NCBI RefSeq assembly: GCF_024713975.1
Contig: NC_091112.1
Coordinates: forward strand, 10,338,001 to 10,402,000
Reading direction: 5' to 3'
DNA: 64,000 bases
Source: Paralichthys olivaceus
Taxonomy: Eukaryota; Chordata; Actinopteri; Pleuronectiformes; Paralichthyidae
Shown here: in pieces, positions 21,176-34,114 of the stretch
How positions within the stretch are numbered: the stretch's first letter is position 1
Layout: every line of letters begins with the position of its first letter
The notes under the pieces: generated by a model
What the model saw: the letters and a program-made list of their open reading frames with translations, nothing else
The model's database searches: none
Told to the model about the DNA's origin: nothing
Made by a program: the position numbers and the translations under genes

Positions 21176-21289
21176 CCACCCTTGTGTATATAGGACAGAC
21201 ATGAAGCGATAAACAAATAGAGGCAGACAGACAGAGACACACATACACTGACAGGCATATTGTAGTACATGCTGTCATTGTATTTGTTG

Positions 21290-21390
<101 letters not shown>

Positions 21391-21971
21391 ATATGAAGAT
21401 GCATATCATTGCCTTGTTTAATTGTTCGAAGACAGTTCCTTCCCTTTGGTCACTGGCCACTGCAGCCTGCTCAGGACAGCTCAGTCAGCCGTGTTGGAGA
21501 GCAGAGTCGGAGCTCTGCTGGTCGGGCCTTGCAGGAATGTTGCTTTACTCTGTAACCATGACAACAAGGAACTGAAAGAAGATGTAGATGGTTGTGCTGA
21601 GGTGGGGGGAAGTCGAGGCTGGAACATGATCTGTTCAGCAACCATAGATGTGTTTTTTCACTGACAGGAGTGATTTCACATATTGTCTGTTTACCTAAGA
21701 TGAAGACATTATTATAGAAATGAAAATCATCTGCAACAGGTTAAGGAACGACAGGTGGAATACTGTTTTTGATAAAAATTGTCAGAATGAACCTTGTGAA
21801 CCTGTGTGGTATCTGAGTTGATTATGTACAGACACGGCCGCTCTTATGTAAGCTTTAAGAAGATTGATGCTCCTCTGTTTAAAACGCTGTTATGTTATTT
21901 AGATAAAAAACCTGATCCAAGATCTATATCTGGTTTCAAACTCTCCACCAACATGTGCCTTAAAGTTGTCA

Positions 21972-21977
21972 AATAAA
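21972..21977 (+). other. fgr: Poly(A) signal of fgr
   Basis: AATAAA about 800 nt after the stop codon, in an AT-rich context. A second AATAAA at 22225-22230 could give a longer form. Confidence 0.55.
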
Positions 21978-22584
21978 GGGCTGGTTAAAATTTTTAATTC
22001 CTGATCATTTGTTTGACAATCTTGTATGAGCTGTCTCCTCTGTTGTTCTAATTTAACTCAGATATATCTGTGTCCCAACGACTTCTATAATTATAGTTAA
22101 CATGTATGCAGTTTCCATTGGGAGGGCCGGGGGAAACGTTTCGCATAAAGGGGAAAGATCAGTGGTTTCATTGAGTTGAAAAGAATGTAACCTTTATGTT
22201 GAGACTCCCCTGTCATTTTATTTTAATAAAGATAACATATCTTTTCCAAGTTAAGTCACGCCTATTATTCTATGTGCATTTGGAAATTTACGATGTTTTT
22301 TTCTCACAAATAACAAAAAGAAAGAGTGAAATGTACGAGAATGAATGTCCTTATTTTTTTCCTGTGTTCTTCATGATTTTCCTGACGTATGAGGCTTATG
22401 TGAGTTTTTTTTTTTCAAGCAATATGACCCAATTATTAAATCTGTATGGCTTCTACACAAATGACTGAATTGATCAATTTAATAAAAATAAGAAAGTTTT
22501 AAAAGTACATGATTAAGAGCAGGCCTGAAGTGTCACCAAATAATTTGTAGCTTCAGTTTTTAATATGAATAATAAAATAAAATA

Positions 22585-22770
22585 GGCAAGGCAAGTTTAC
22601 TTGTATAGCACACTTCAATGATAAGGCAATTCAAAATTCAAAATATAAAAGGCATGATGACAAATTGTAACGTAAGACAATACAAAAAGGCTTTTAAAAA
22701 TAAGAGTTAAATTGAGCATAAACATAAATAAATAAAATAAGGAGAAAGAATGAAAGTAACAGTGCAGTAA
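22585..22770. repeat. Dispersed repeat in fgr-ahdc1 intergenic region
   Basis: Contains aggcaaggcaagtttacttg tatagcacacttca, a phrase seen in a very common teleost repeat, followed by an A-rich degenerate segment. It is non-coding. The surrounding gap 22000-22900 is AT-rich with no gene that I can see. Confidence 0.55.
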
Positions 22771-22859
22771 TAGAATAGGATAGAATAGAATAATAGTGTT
22801 ATTCGTAACCCAGACAGCTACTTTCTGTCCTCCCACTCGTTCTCTCTCTCTTCTCTGTC

Positions 22860-23522
22860 TCCATTCACACTGGCGCTCTCTCTCCTCAGCAGTAAACTAC
22901 AGTTCCCATGGTTCCAGAGGTGTAAAGTGAGGCCAGCTACGGGTGCCCGGATGCTTTTGACAGTCAGGCACGTTGGAGAGGCTCAGAGGAGACTGGGGCG
23001 CACGAGAAGCAGAGCTGGAATTGCAGTGGCGGAGACGCACGGGCGCACGTCAGTTTTTTGCCTCCCGCAAACCGGGGAGTCCCTGTCACCGAGAACCGGA
23101 GGACAGCGCTCGAGCGCGGCCGTGTCAGCACCCGAACCGGGGGGCAGACTGTGAAGCAGCGTCCCCGCTCCCCGTTTTTTTTACATTTCTCACCTCTTCC
23201 CCTGCTTTTTCACCCCTTCTCTCTCCATCTTTGCGGGTGCAGATGTCGGTGTGAGCCAGAGGAGCGGTCGCACGAGACAGCGGCGGCGGCAGCGAGGAGA
23301 CGTTGACGCGGGAGGAGAACTGTCTCCCTCCGAGGCGGGGATCCCAGATGAAGCGGGGACATGCTGCGCGCTGACGGCTGCGGACGCCGAAGCAAAGGCT
23401 CCGTGACCCGGGCGAGGAGAAGAGCGGAGCCCGCGTTGACACCGCACCAAGCTCCGGCAGCCAGCGCGAGCCCCCAGACCCTCTCTCTCTCTCTCTGTCT
23501 CCCAGGCTCTCTCTCCCCCGCG
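22860..23522 (+). promoter_or_regulatory. ahdc1: CpG island with probable ahdc1 first exon
   Basis: GC- and CpG-rich block ending in an excellent donor, cccccgcg|gtgagt, at 23522/23523. It precedes a long intron that leads to the ahdc1 coding exons on the same strand. In human AHDC1 the 5' exons are also non-coding. The transcription start cannot be placed from sequence alone. Open frames across the island are by-products of its GC richness. Confidence 0.55.
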
Positions 23523-23857
23523 GTGAGTGCGCGTGCAGCGTCTTGTATATGAAGCACACAAGAAAAATGTGCCCGTGTTGTCCGCTCACCCAGATGTGCT
23601 GCACCTCTGGCACGCTCGTGCTGCGGGGTCATCTGGGCTTTACTGTAGGTATGCAACGTGTGTGTATAGATGTTAATTGATGATGGTGATCAAACACACA
23701 CACACACGTATACATGTGATTGCATGTGCGCGCAATGAACCCTGTGTACCCCCACCTGTTTGTTTGATATCTAGATGAAATATTCTCACCTTGTAGCCTC
23801 TTTATCACTGAATATATGTACGATATAGACAAGACAGTCTCACACACGCACACACGC

Positions 23858-23908
<51 letters not shown>

Positions 23909-26900
23909 TGTATTGTTTATTTGCTGTCTCCATAGATGAGCCCTGCATGTGTATGAGTTTAATGTCACTTTTCAAATAATGAATTTATATACCAGTGGGA
24001 CACACCAGAGGTCTGACAGTGAGCCCAGCCTCTTGTGATGGACAGATGTTTGCTTTACGTATAAACAGGAGACACACTCACACACACAAACACAGAGAGA
24101 TGAGATAGAGGGTCCCTGGTGAGCATCCCTGGGTTTCTATCCCTGGCAGCCCCCCTCCTCAGGAGCTACCAGGACAGTTATAGGCAGGACGCAGCAGCAG
24201 CAGCAGCAGCACATCCTGCAGTGGCAACAGGGGCTGCTGAGCTTGGAGAGACACGGCGTACTCATGGTGGTGATTATCAGCTCTTGTCTGTGGTTTAGTG
24301 AGGGGGGGGGTTGTGAGGAGTGAAAGAGAGAGGGGGGGTGACAAAGGAATAAAGAGCGCATGAGAAACTGAAAGAGAGAGGACGGGGAGAGAGGGAAGTC
24401 AATGTCAGTGTCTGGGCAGTGACAGTTCGTTATTTAAGGGCCCCTCGGAGACGTGCACAGGCTGCCCTAGTGCAGGTGCTGTTGGTATGCAGAGTGATGC
24501 TTTGTCTGTCTGTCTCTCTCTCTGTCTGTCTCCCTCCCTGTCTGTCTGTCTATCTGTCTGCCTTATACTTCACACACAAACACACACAAACAGTCTCACT
24601 CTCTCAGTCGCTGGTTGAAGAGTGAGTTCTCTTATTGGCAGGTCCACTTGGACATAATGAATAATTTCAACCCTCTGAATGCTGGAATGAAAAGGAAATG
24701 GCCTCACTTTGGCATGCAGCTGCTCTGTCAGACTTGTCTTGAGTGCATGGCCCTGTGTGTGTGTCTGTGTGTGTGTGTGTGTGTGTATGTGTGTGTGTGT
24801 GTGTGAGAGAGAGAAAGAGAATGTGAACATATAACAGCTTAGGCATATTGTGCCTCCTACCTGTGTGAGCGGGGCTAGTTGTCATAGTAACGGCCTTGTA
24901 GCTCCGTTGATGTTCCGCCTGTCCTCATTGGCAGGGTCAGCGCACCTAACACACCACATCTCGTCTCAAAGCAGAGTGTGTGTGTGTGTGCGTGCGTGTG
25001 TGTGTACATGTCTACTTCCAAGTGTGTGTACTTTGGAAATACCTTTTGTTTGTGGCCTGCTGCTGTTTGTAGGTGTGTGAGGGTTGATGGAACATCCAAG
25101 TCAGTGTGTGTGTGTGTCTGTGTGTGTGGTGCAGTGTCACAAAGATGCTCCCTGCTGATAAGACAGCCCACAGATCAACCAATCATCTGTTTTCCTCTCT
25201 CTGCCTATCAGCATGTGAGGTTGCCCTAGTCAGAGGTCCTCTTGATATGGAGGTCGTCATGGAGATGGAGAAGACAGAATGGACATTAATTAATGTATGC
25301 ACATGCACACATTATTGCACACATGCACAAACATACAGATTGGTACAGTATTTATGGACTCCCGCTGATTTCCTGATGCTTCTGGAAGTTTTGAGTTCAC
25401 AATGGTGCAACCTGTTGAATGGCTGAATAGCGGTTTAGAGGAGTTCCAGTTTATTCTTGCATTGGGTCTAAATATGAAGTAGGTTATCTTGAAAGATAGA
25501 ATCACCTAATGAATCTCTTTGGGGTTTTTTTGTGGTCATATCCTAAATATTTTACCTCAACTAACAGACACTACCACCAGACAGCTGTATAATCTAAATC
25601 AGAGGATAGCTTAACAGGGTCTGTTCAGATGCTGATTCTTCAAAAACAATCTCAAGCTTCATTTCACACATTTGGCCTCTAGCCGTGCACAAAGATCGTC
25701 GAATGCAACAATTTTTTGGGTTACAGATGTTTTTGGAAAATCAGCCGAAGATCATTCTGGCACTCGTCTTTGAACTCTTCACAACAGATATTATTACTGC
25801 CATCCAGGAAAGGGGAATTTACACGGATGTGTATTTGTGTGTGTGAATGAGTCAGGCCATTATTACTCAGCAACTGAAATGCCTCCAAAAATACACGAGA
25901 AATTGATTTTTAGGCCACAGATTCATGTAAACAATTCACCCTGACAGAATCCGGGTGGTTATAGCTTTTGTCTGATGACTTAGAGATATGAGAAAACGGA
26001 TTTAAGCATAAATATGTGTCATTGTGAAGTAAATTCTATCTTTGTTTCCAAATCAAAGATGTAATATTGAATTGCCACTGTTAAAAAACAACCAACTTTA
26101 TATGAAAAAATGTATCATATGAAATGAGCTGCTGGCAAAAATAATTAGCCATTACTTTGTCCTTGGAGTGAAGGGTACTGTCTTTATGACTCCTATTAAT
26201 CTAATCGTCACCTGAAGTGAAATAGCTTTCACCACAGGCAGGTAAACGTGGTTCAACTCCCACACACACACACACACATGCACTCACTCACGCTCACAAA
26301 TACAAACAGATGCACACACACACACACACATATCGACCATTTAACATTAGTGTAAGCAGTGTTTGTATGCTCCATTCTGTCACCTCCCACACAATACATT
26401 CATAAAACGGCTTCTCGGCGCCAAAGCCACTGATTCATTAGAGGACATCTCCCCCCTTCTCTTTTCTCTCTCGCCTCCTTCCCTCTTTTAACCCCTCTGC
26501 CCCCCCATGTATCTGTCCCTTTTTCTGCTTCTTCTTTTTATCCCATTTCCCTCCTCATCCTGCCTCACCTACCTCCTCATTCTCCTTCTCCCCCCAGTCC
26601 CCCACCCCCAAGGGCTGGTTGCAGCCGGTTTGAGTCTGACAGTGGAGAGAGGGAGCTTCGACCTCTCACCTTCGGAGGATGGAGGGAGGGAGCGGAGGCA
26701 AAAGAAGAGGGATGATGGAGGGCAGCGGGGTGGAGGGATGCTGTGGAGCAGAGGGAGGGGGGAGGGGGGGGCTGCAACTGCAAGAGGCGAGGGAGAGGTC
26801 AAAGAACAGGAGGGATTTGCGGTGAAAGAGGGGAGAGCTGCTGGGGAAGGGACTGACTGAGAGCTAGAGAGAGGGAGAGAAAGAGGACAGAGGGGTCAGG

Positions 26901-27148
26901 AAGGAGAGGGAGTGATAAATGAAGGGAGAGTGGCAGGATGGAAGGATGAGGAGGGAGGGATGGATTGTGCGAGGGGATGAGAAGGAGAGAAAGACAGAGT
27001 GTGAAGCTGCTGTGTACCTCCCTAACAAGCTGGACAGAATCAGCTCAATTATTAAAGAGGAGCGAGAGATGGGGAAAACACGCAGACATGCAGACGTACA
27101 CGCAGAAAAAGCATCTCTCAGTGTCTGGCACACAACACATACTCGCCA

Positions 27149-27190
<42 letters not shown>

Positions 27191-28156
27191 ACACCTACAT
27201 CTACTGTACCTGATCTGCACAGATCAACATACTTACACACGCACTGTACGACTGATTTTCGTGTCTCTTCACACTTGTGCGTCACAGTTATCTGTGTGTT
27301 TGTAGCGGCGTGCGAGTGTGCGTACACATGTGTCTGGGTTTGTGCGTTGAAAACAGTGAGTCAGAGGATAAGCAGAGACTTGTTAGTGATTCTCCTCAAC
27401 ACCCCCGAATCCCCCTCCACCACACCCCCACCCAATTTGGCTCCGGCTCTGTCTCAACGTTCCAGCGCCGTGGCTCCAATGTCGTCCCATCAATACGAAC
27501 AGATAATCAGAGCACTAAGGGGTCTGTCTATAAACCCCCACTGTGAATATGGTTTGCACCTTCTTCCCTTCCTTCCTTTCTTCTCTCACTCCCTTCCTCT
27601 CCCTCTCCCTCCCTTCTCCTCCTCCTCGTCTTCCTCTCTTGCCCGTTCCACCCTTGTTTCTAGTTCTCTTTCTTCTTTCCCTTTTCCCTCCTTCTCTGAG
27701 GAAGTGTTGCCCCCAAGGGACGAAAAGATTCGCTACCTTCCAGGAGAGAAAGAGATTGTGTGTGTGCCTCTCTCAGTGTGTGTGTGTGCGTGAGAATGTG
27801 TGTCCTCCACATCTGTGTGTGTGTGTGTGTGTGCGTGAGAGTGAGAATACACACTTCCTGAGACAGAAAGGGAGAGAGAGGCAGGGATAGAGCAAGTAAA
27901 GAGCGGGTGAGAGAGTGAAAGCAGAAGGCTGTGGAGGGGGAGGAGAGAGAAAGAGATAAGAGAGAAAGACTGAGAGTAGTCGGGGAGAAGGGGGAAGATG
28001 GATGAATTCACTGCGCACTGTGTGTGTGTGTATGTGTGTGTGTGTGAGACAGATAGTTAGACAGAGAGATGGTAGGGAGATGCAGGTATGGAGAGCGACT
28101 GAAGGGTTTCTTTTCCTCTCAGCAGAAGTCATAATTTCTTAGAGCCTGTACAGATG

Positions 28157-28160
<4 letters not shown>

Positions 28161-28220
<60 letters not shown>
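28161..28220. repeat. (TG)30 microsatellite
   Basis: 60 nt of uninterrupted TG in the long ahdc1 5' intron, followed by (AG)5. Confidence 0.95.
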
Positions 28221-28231
<11 letters not shown>

Positions 28232-30860
28232 TTTTGTACTTGCCTGATTGTGTCTGTTTGTATCTGAGTGTATTGCTTCAGCCAGGCTCGAGGCCAAGAA
28301 CCGGAGACGAACAGTGTAGTGTCGATATGTGTAGCCGGAGCAGCATGCGTGTGTCTGCGTCTGCTTCTTGAGAGGTGTGTAAGTTGAGGCTGTGGTTGAT
28401 GAGCTGTCAGTACCTACAGTTGGAATGTTCACAAGGCGGCCATTGTTGTTCAAACAGCCAGCAGCCTTCTCCTTGGCAACGGGCGCTGCAGCAGCGTCTC
28501 CCACAGCAACTGTGGAACAGGAGTATGGAGAGAGGAGGAGGAGTCAGGAAGTCAGGGCCGCAGCACAGAGGCCCCTCTCCAAAACACTGGCCTCAAGGTC
28601 TGAGTGTGTGTCGGGGTCCAAGCATCTGGTGTGTGTGTCCTCTGTGTGTGAGGTGGATATGCATGACTATGTGTGTTGATACATGCGGTGTGTCTGTGAG
28701 TTTTCACCACCATGACTACGTGGATTGTGCATCTCTACTCTCTGTTTTTGTCTATTGTGTGCATGTCATGTCAGTTTGTATTTGTGTGTGTTTGCACCTG
28801 TGTGAACTCAAAGTGGGAATCTTTTTGTTTGTCCACCTGAGTAACTAGTTTCATCTTCTTGCATTTGTGTGCTTTTGAGTTTGTGTCGAACATCTCCCTG
28901 TGCGTCCTTTGTCGTATGTAATCCTGTACTTCTTTCACACATGTGCACACTCCTGGCTGCTCCCAGCTGGTGCGGTTGGTCACATGACCCGACTGAGGGG
29001 CGGCCATCAGCAGTGCCAGGAAACCGCCTGCAGGAGAGCGAGAGAGGATAGAAAGTGTCAGGCTGAGTTGAAGATGAGGGAGGGGTGTGTGTGTTGTGGG
29101 ATAGAAAGCGGGGGTGGGAGGTGTGCATGTGTGTTAACGTGTACGTGCATGTGTGCGTATTTGAGGGGCTGCTAGAGAAATGAAAGTGGGAACAGTGAGG
29201 AAAAGAAGTGTATGTGTGTGTGTGTGTGTGTGGGGGGGGGGGGGGGGTGAAGAAGGAAGAGGAAGGGGTATTACAGTCCTCCTCACCTTAAAATAACTAC
29301 AGCATGTAGGTTCCTGCAGAAACAACAGTCAGATGAGGGCTTGGTGTGTGTGTGTGTGTGTGTTTGTGTGTTTGTGTGTGGGGTAGGGTGGGGGTGGGGG
29401 TGAGGGGGGGTCCTGGTAATATGTTGTTTAATGTTTGGAGCTACTTCTCAGGTCCCCTGTGTGCATCCTTGGCAGAGCCACCACTGTATCTGCTGTGTGA
29501 AGTCTGTTTATGTTAGATGTGTGCCTAAACGTCTGTCTGCCTTTTTGTTTGTCTGCACATATGGTTTATGTGTTGGTCTCTGTTCACTTATATGCTTTGT
29601 GTGAGTGTGTGTGTGTGTGTGCGTGCACATGCTTGCTCTTGGCAGGAGCTAGAGCGTGCACACTGATGATGAAGATCATTAGGAATTTCCTGCAACTGGG
29701 GAGGTGGTGGTGTTTTTTGGAGTGAGTGGGGGGTGGGGGGGGCAGCAGCAGGATGGGTGGGATGCGAGTGGGTGAGATAGAGAGAGAAGAGGTCAGAGTG
29801 AAGGAGAGTGGGTGTGTGAAGGATGAGGGTCTGTATGTGTGTTTAGTTGGACCGTCTCTGTTTGAGTGACGTGTGTGATCCGCCAAAGCCCAAAGTTCAC
29901 CTCTGCTCTGAAGGGTAGTCGGTAGTAATGTGTGTGCTGGCATGACGGCCCCCGATAGAGCGATATGTGTGTAAATCATTCCTCGGCCCCTCTGGCACAC
30001 TTACAACACCTCAAGCTCTCCAACGGCCGAGGTCTGATGATTGGAAGAGTGCTCAAATTTGAGCTGCCTGTTGGGCTGCAATGCTCTGCGGTTTAGGCAT
30101 GACCTCATAACTTCAGTTTTTTTTTTCATTTTGTTGAATTAAAACTTTTTAACAATTTGGCCAAGTAATTTTTTTTCCACAATTGGAAAAGAAACCCTTC
30201 ACATCCAAAATGTCAACGTATCATTTTAAGATGTTACGGTTGTGCTCATGTTAAATGGGAGGTGATGTTGTTTTCTGAAGTTGAATAAAGTTTTACTAAG
30301 GCTGCTGTGAAATGACATCCATTTAATCTGTTTTTGTTTGTTGCTTGTGTCTCGCTCCGCACTCAAACAGGCCCAGTATTAGATTTGATCGGCACGCACA
30401 GGCAACGTTGGCACTTCATCAACCAGTTTAGAGTGATGCTGTAGATACTCCGTAATGTGTGAAGTCTCATTGACTGCAACACAACATGACATGACATTTT
30501 TTAACTAATGAATGAGAAAACACGTCGTCATCAAGTTTTGCTCATTGTCTTTTGTGTTAATCATTTAGCCTGATGTTTTTTCTGTTTGTGGAGGAAGTTG
30601 CGTGTCGTCACGTGTGTTGTGTGAAGGTTTGAGGCGGCGTGGAGGAGCGGGAGGCTGATGGTAGCTGAGTTTCTGCGCGGTGTCACTCGGTCTCTGTGGA
30701 CCCCCTGACCCACTTCCTCCCCCTCCCCACCTCTCTTCTCTCTCTCCTGGCCTCACATACACTTTCTCCATACCCCCCCCCACCACCAACCTCTTCTTCT
30801 TATCTGTCTAAACCTCTCTGTGGAGCACCCCCCTACCCCACCTCCTGCCATCACCACCTT

Positions 30861-30867
30861 TCTCTCC

Positions 30868-30918
<51 letters not shown>
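30861..30918. repeat. (TC)n microsatellite
   Basis: Nearly pure TC tract of about 58 nt in the ahdc1 5' intron, with the complementary purine strand capable of triplex formation. Confidence 0.9.
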
Positions 30919-30921
<3 letters not shown>

Positions 30922-33510
30922 ACCTTACACTCTCTCTCTCTGCCCCCCCCCCATGCTGTTTCGGTGCTGCTGCCTGTCTCTTAGCAACAACTGCACACCC
31001 GTTAGAGCTCGGTGAGTGCTTTTACAAACACACCCAGGAAGACACACTCGCACACTCGCACATTCACACACACATGTACGTCCCTGCACTAACACACACA
31101 CACACACACACACACGCGCACACACACACACACACAGGGTCTAGTTCCTCATTGAGGGTTGCTGCTGGCAGGCCTGTGAGTCTGCAAGCCTTTTGTGGCA
31201 GTGAGATAGATGGGGAGAGAATAGATATGCTGTACAGCTACCACGTACAGAATGATTGTTCCCCTCACACTATGCACGACAGGGCAACTGCCCAAAACTG
31301 GAAAATGACAGGTTCTCGTCTGCGATTTCACACTGGCATGCACTTCATGGCAATGTTGTGTTGTTGTTGCCTTCCCTGTATGCTCACAATAGCTCCAAAA
31401 AAAACTTTTGTGCATAGATAAAAAAATGTACAATATCAAAACTTTTCAAACAATGTCACTCGTGTGAGAGCATCTCTTTGTGAGACGGATTCAACAGATC
31501 ACCATGTGGGAGCGACGCACACCATCGGCAGTTTTCACAGAGACAATACTACGCCGCTGAGTGTTCCAAAGCCCCAGAGCCACTCACAGTAAAATCTACC
31601 AAAACGCTTTTCCTACGTATGACACCGAAGATATTGGGATGGCTGCTGATGGAGTATTTGCTTAAACAATGAATCATAGTGGGAGCGTTTGATAGGCTGG
31701 CATCTAAGCCCTGTCAGGATGCCCCCTGCAGAGCACAGTAGAGGGATATTTGCATGTGTGTCTTTGTTTTGTGTGTGAGTATAAATGTGTGTGTGTGTGT
31801 GTGATATGTATGTTTTTATGTGCAAATGGATGTGTGAGTGTGTGGGAGGATGAAGCTGTGGTGGCATATTTGCATGTGTCTTTGTGTGTTGGTATGTGTC
31901 GCTTTGTGTGTGTCTGAGTGACAGTGTGTGCATGTATGTTTAAGCACATGTGCAGCAGTGTCTAATTAAAGCACGTGTTCCTCTCCTCGCACACACTGGT
32001 CAGATGGAGCCTTAATTAATGAATACTGTTAATTAGAGAGAAGAGCAAGTGAGAATGAGAGTGGAAGAGAAGGAGGGAGACAGTGCTTGGGAGGGAATGG
32101 TTGAGGGGGTTAAAGAAACTATGTTGTGTGTGTGTCTGTGTGTGTGTGTGTCTGAGTGTGTGTGTGTCTGTGTGCGTGTGTGTCTGAGTGTGTGTGTGTG
32201 TGTGTTCATCTCCATGTTTGTATGTCCCAGTTGTGTCATCCCTCAGAGCAGCAGAACGTTGAGGTTGCTCTGCTCCATGTGTTCAGTCCCAAACTCTGCT
32301 ACAGCAAAACTCTCCCACTCCTCCTCCTCTTCCTCCTCTCCTTCTACTTCTCGCCTCATTTCAACTTTTTCTCCCCCATATACCTCAAATCAGTACGTCT
32401 CACTCAATCTGTCCACTCACCATCCTTTCCCTACTCTCGGCCCTGTCTTTCACCTACCTGAACCTCGTCCATCTCCTGCCATTTCTCATGCTTTCTCACC
32501 CATTCACTCAGTAATTCGAGTGTCTTTCACCCTCTCTGCACCCTCTTTCTTTCTCTCTCTCTCTCTTACTGCTCTGTCCTTCTCCCACCCTCCTAATCAG
32601 AACCATATGTTGGAGACGGAGGCAGAGAGATCTGACGATGGACAGGATTGCGTTGTATGTGGAGAGTGTGCTGGAGCCAACAATGTGCGTGTGTGCAAAA
32701 GTGGGCACGCATACATGCTTGTGTTTGTGCTTGAGATGTGTGTGTGCACACGCATGGTCACGTGGGAGTCTGATAGCACGTGTGGTCCAGATTTCATAAG
32801 ATTTCAGTCTCTTCTGGCTGTCAGTCCTTCCGCTTCTCCTCTGCTCTGGGTTTTTCTATAATCCTCCAGTCTTTCCTGTCTTTCTGTCACCTTCATCTCT
32901 CCATCCTCTTAACACCTCTCTATTCATCACCTCTCTGCTTCCCCCTGGTGGCTGTGATTATTCACACGTTCTCATTCTTCTTGTACCCTCCAAGTCTAGT
33001 AGTGCTTTGTAATGCATTTGAATAGTTTTGCTGAAATGTGACATGCAGTGTGTGTGTGTGTGTGCGACATGATTATAATTTGTTGACCTACGTCTCTTCA
33101 CTCAAATATGTTGATATTGAAAAATGTGGCAAAACTCATTCAGTGCCATACACAGCACATTACTCTGTGTGTGGTCCTCATCATGTAGCATACATAAAAA
33201 TGAAAAAATCGAGTAAAGTGGCTCTGACTCACAGGTGAACCTACAATCTGCTGGTGAATGTGAAAATGATTCACTAAGTAAAATAGACTTTTATATTGCA
33301 AGTCATCTTCAAAAATAATTGTGTCTGATGTGAGATGGTGCAGCCCTCACCAAAATACTGATTCTTGTCTGGTCTGATGCGTGCTGTGACATCATGTACT
33401 AATTTCTTATTCTTTCTGCTCCACCCTCCTTTTCCTTTTCTTCTCTCCCACTGCCGTCAACTCTCTGTCCGTCTGTCCGTCTGTCTGTCTCTCTCTTTCT
33501 CTTACTCCAG

Positions 33511-33550
33511 CAACCATGGGCAAAAGACAGGAGCAGAGGGGAGAGAAAAA
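33511..33550 (+). other. ahdc1: Candidate ahdc1 leader exon
   Basis: A pyrimidine-rich tract and cttactccag acceptor precede 33511, and aaaaa|gtatgt follows 33550. It contains an ATG at 33516. Spliced to 33993, that ATG opens a frame of about 90 codons that runs past the main ahdc1 start in another frame. Confidence 0.35.
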
Positions 33551-34114
33551 GTATGTGAGCTCTCCACTGCAGTATTGATGACCCAATGATCCCCTGCAGA
33601 ACAGAGCCAGTCAGGCAGACACAGCAAGGCTCAACTCAGAATCAAAATCAGAATCAGCGCCACGACCGATCGGTGAAAGCAAGCGGCCGAACAGGATATG
33701 AATGGTAAATGTAATCTAATGGTGTAATGCTGCTGTGTGGGTGGCACAGTTAATAGAATAGAGTGCATTACAGATTAGGTTTATGGCCCATTGCCAAAAA
33801 AATGGTGGACGATTCCCTCACACAATTCCATCTGTGCTGCAAATGTTTGATTTGCATTTTTTCCTGTATGTTTGATGCCTAAAATTACCAGTATATTTAG
33901 CAGCAAAGAGTTTAGATTAAATGTATTAATTGCAACAACGAAACTTATTTGCAGACTTTCTATTCAGTTTATGATTTTTTTGCCCCCCTCAGGTCCTTGA
34001 AACCTCTTGCGAGCTGCCAGAGGAAGACAGCAACAAAGAAGAAAACACTCATCTACATTCAGCAGAAAACATCCCCCTTTTTGCACCCTCACTACCAGCA
34101 CAACCATACACTGA

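Larger units (their letters stand above)
23523..33992 (+). other. ahdc1: Long 5'-UTR intron(s) of ahdc1, rich in simple repeats
   Basis: About 10 kb with no protein-like frame. It contains many TG/CA/CT arrays (23841-23905, 28161-28220, 30861-30918 and smaller ones), G-runs and pyrimidine tracts. Small extra leader exons are possible. One candidate at 33511-33550 has a cttactccag acceptor and an aaaaa|gtatgt donor. A 27-nt candidate at 30985-31011 (ctcttag ... ctcg|gtgagt) is weaker. Neither can be confirmed without transcripts. Confidence 0.45.

Noticed and set aside
22927-23656. Several overlapping 80-160 codon frames on both strands
   Set aside because: They are products of a CpG island lacking stop codons by composition; no family resemblance.
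26507-26860. 117-codon frame after a good pyrimidine tract and cccccag acceptor
   Set aside because: Translation is Gly/Arg/Glu low complexity from a GGGA-rich purine tract; no donor and no homology.
28139-28504. 121-codon minus-strand frame starting MGDAAAAP
   Set aside because: Starts with Ala-rich text and ends in CA-repeat translation; no splice-site support and no recognised homologue.
30985-31011. 27-nt micro-exon with ttag acceptor and gtgagt donor
   Set aside because: Splice consensus alone is too common in this pyrimidine-rich intron; kept only as a remark.
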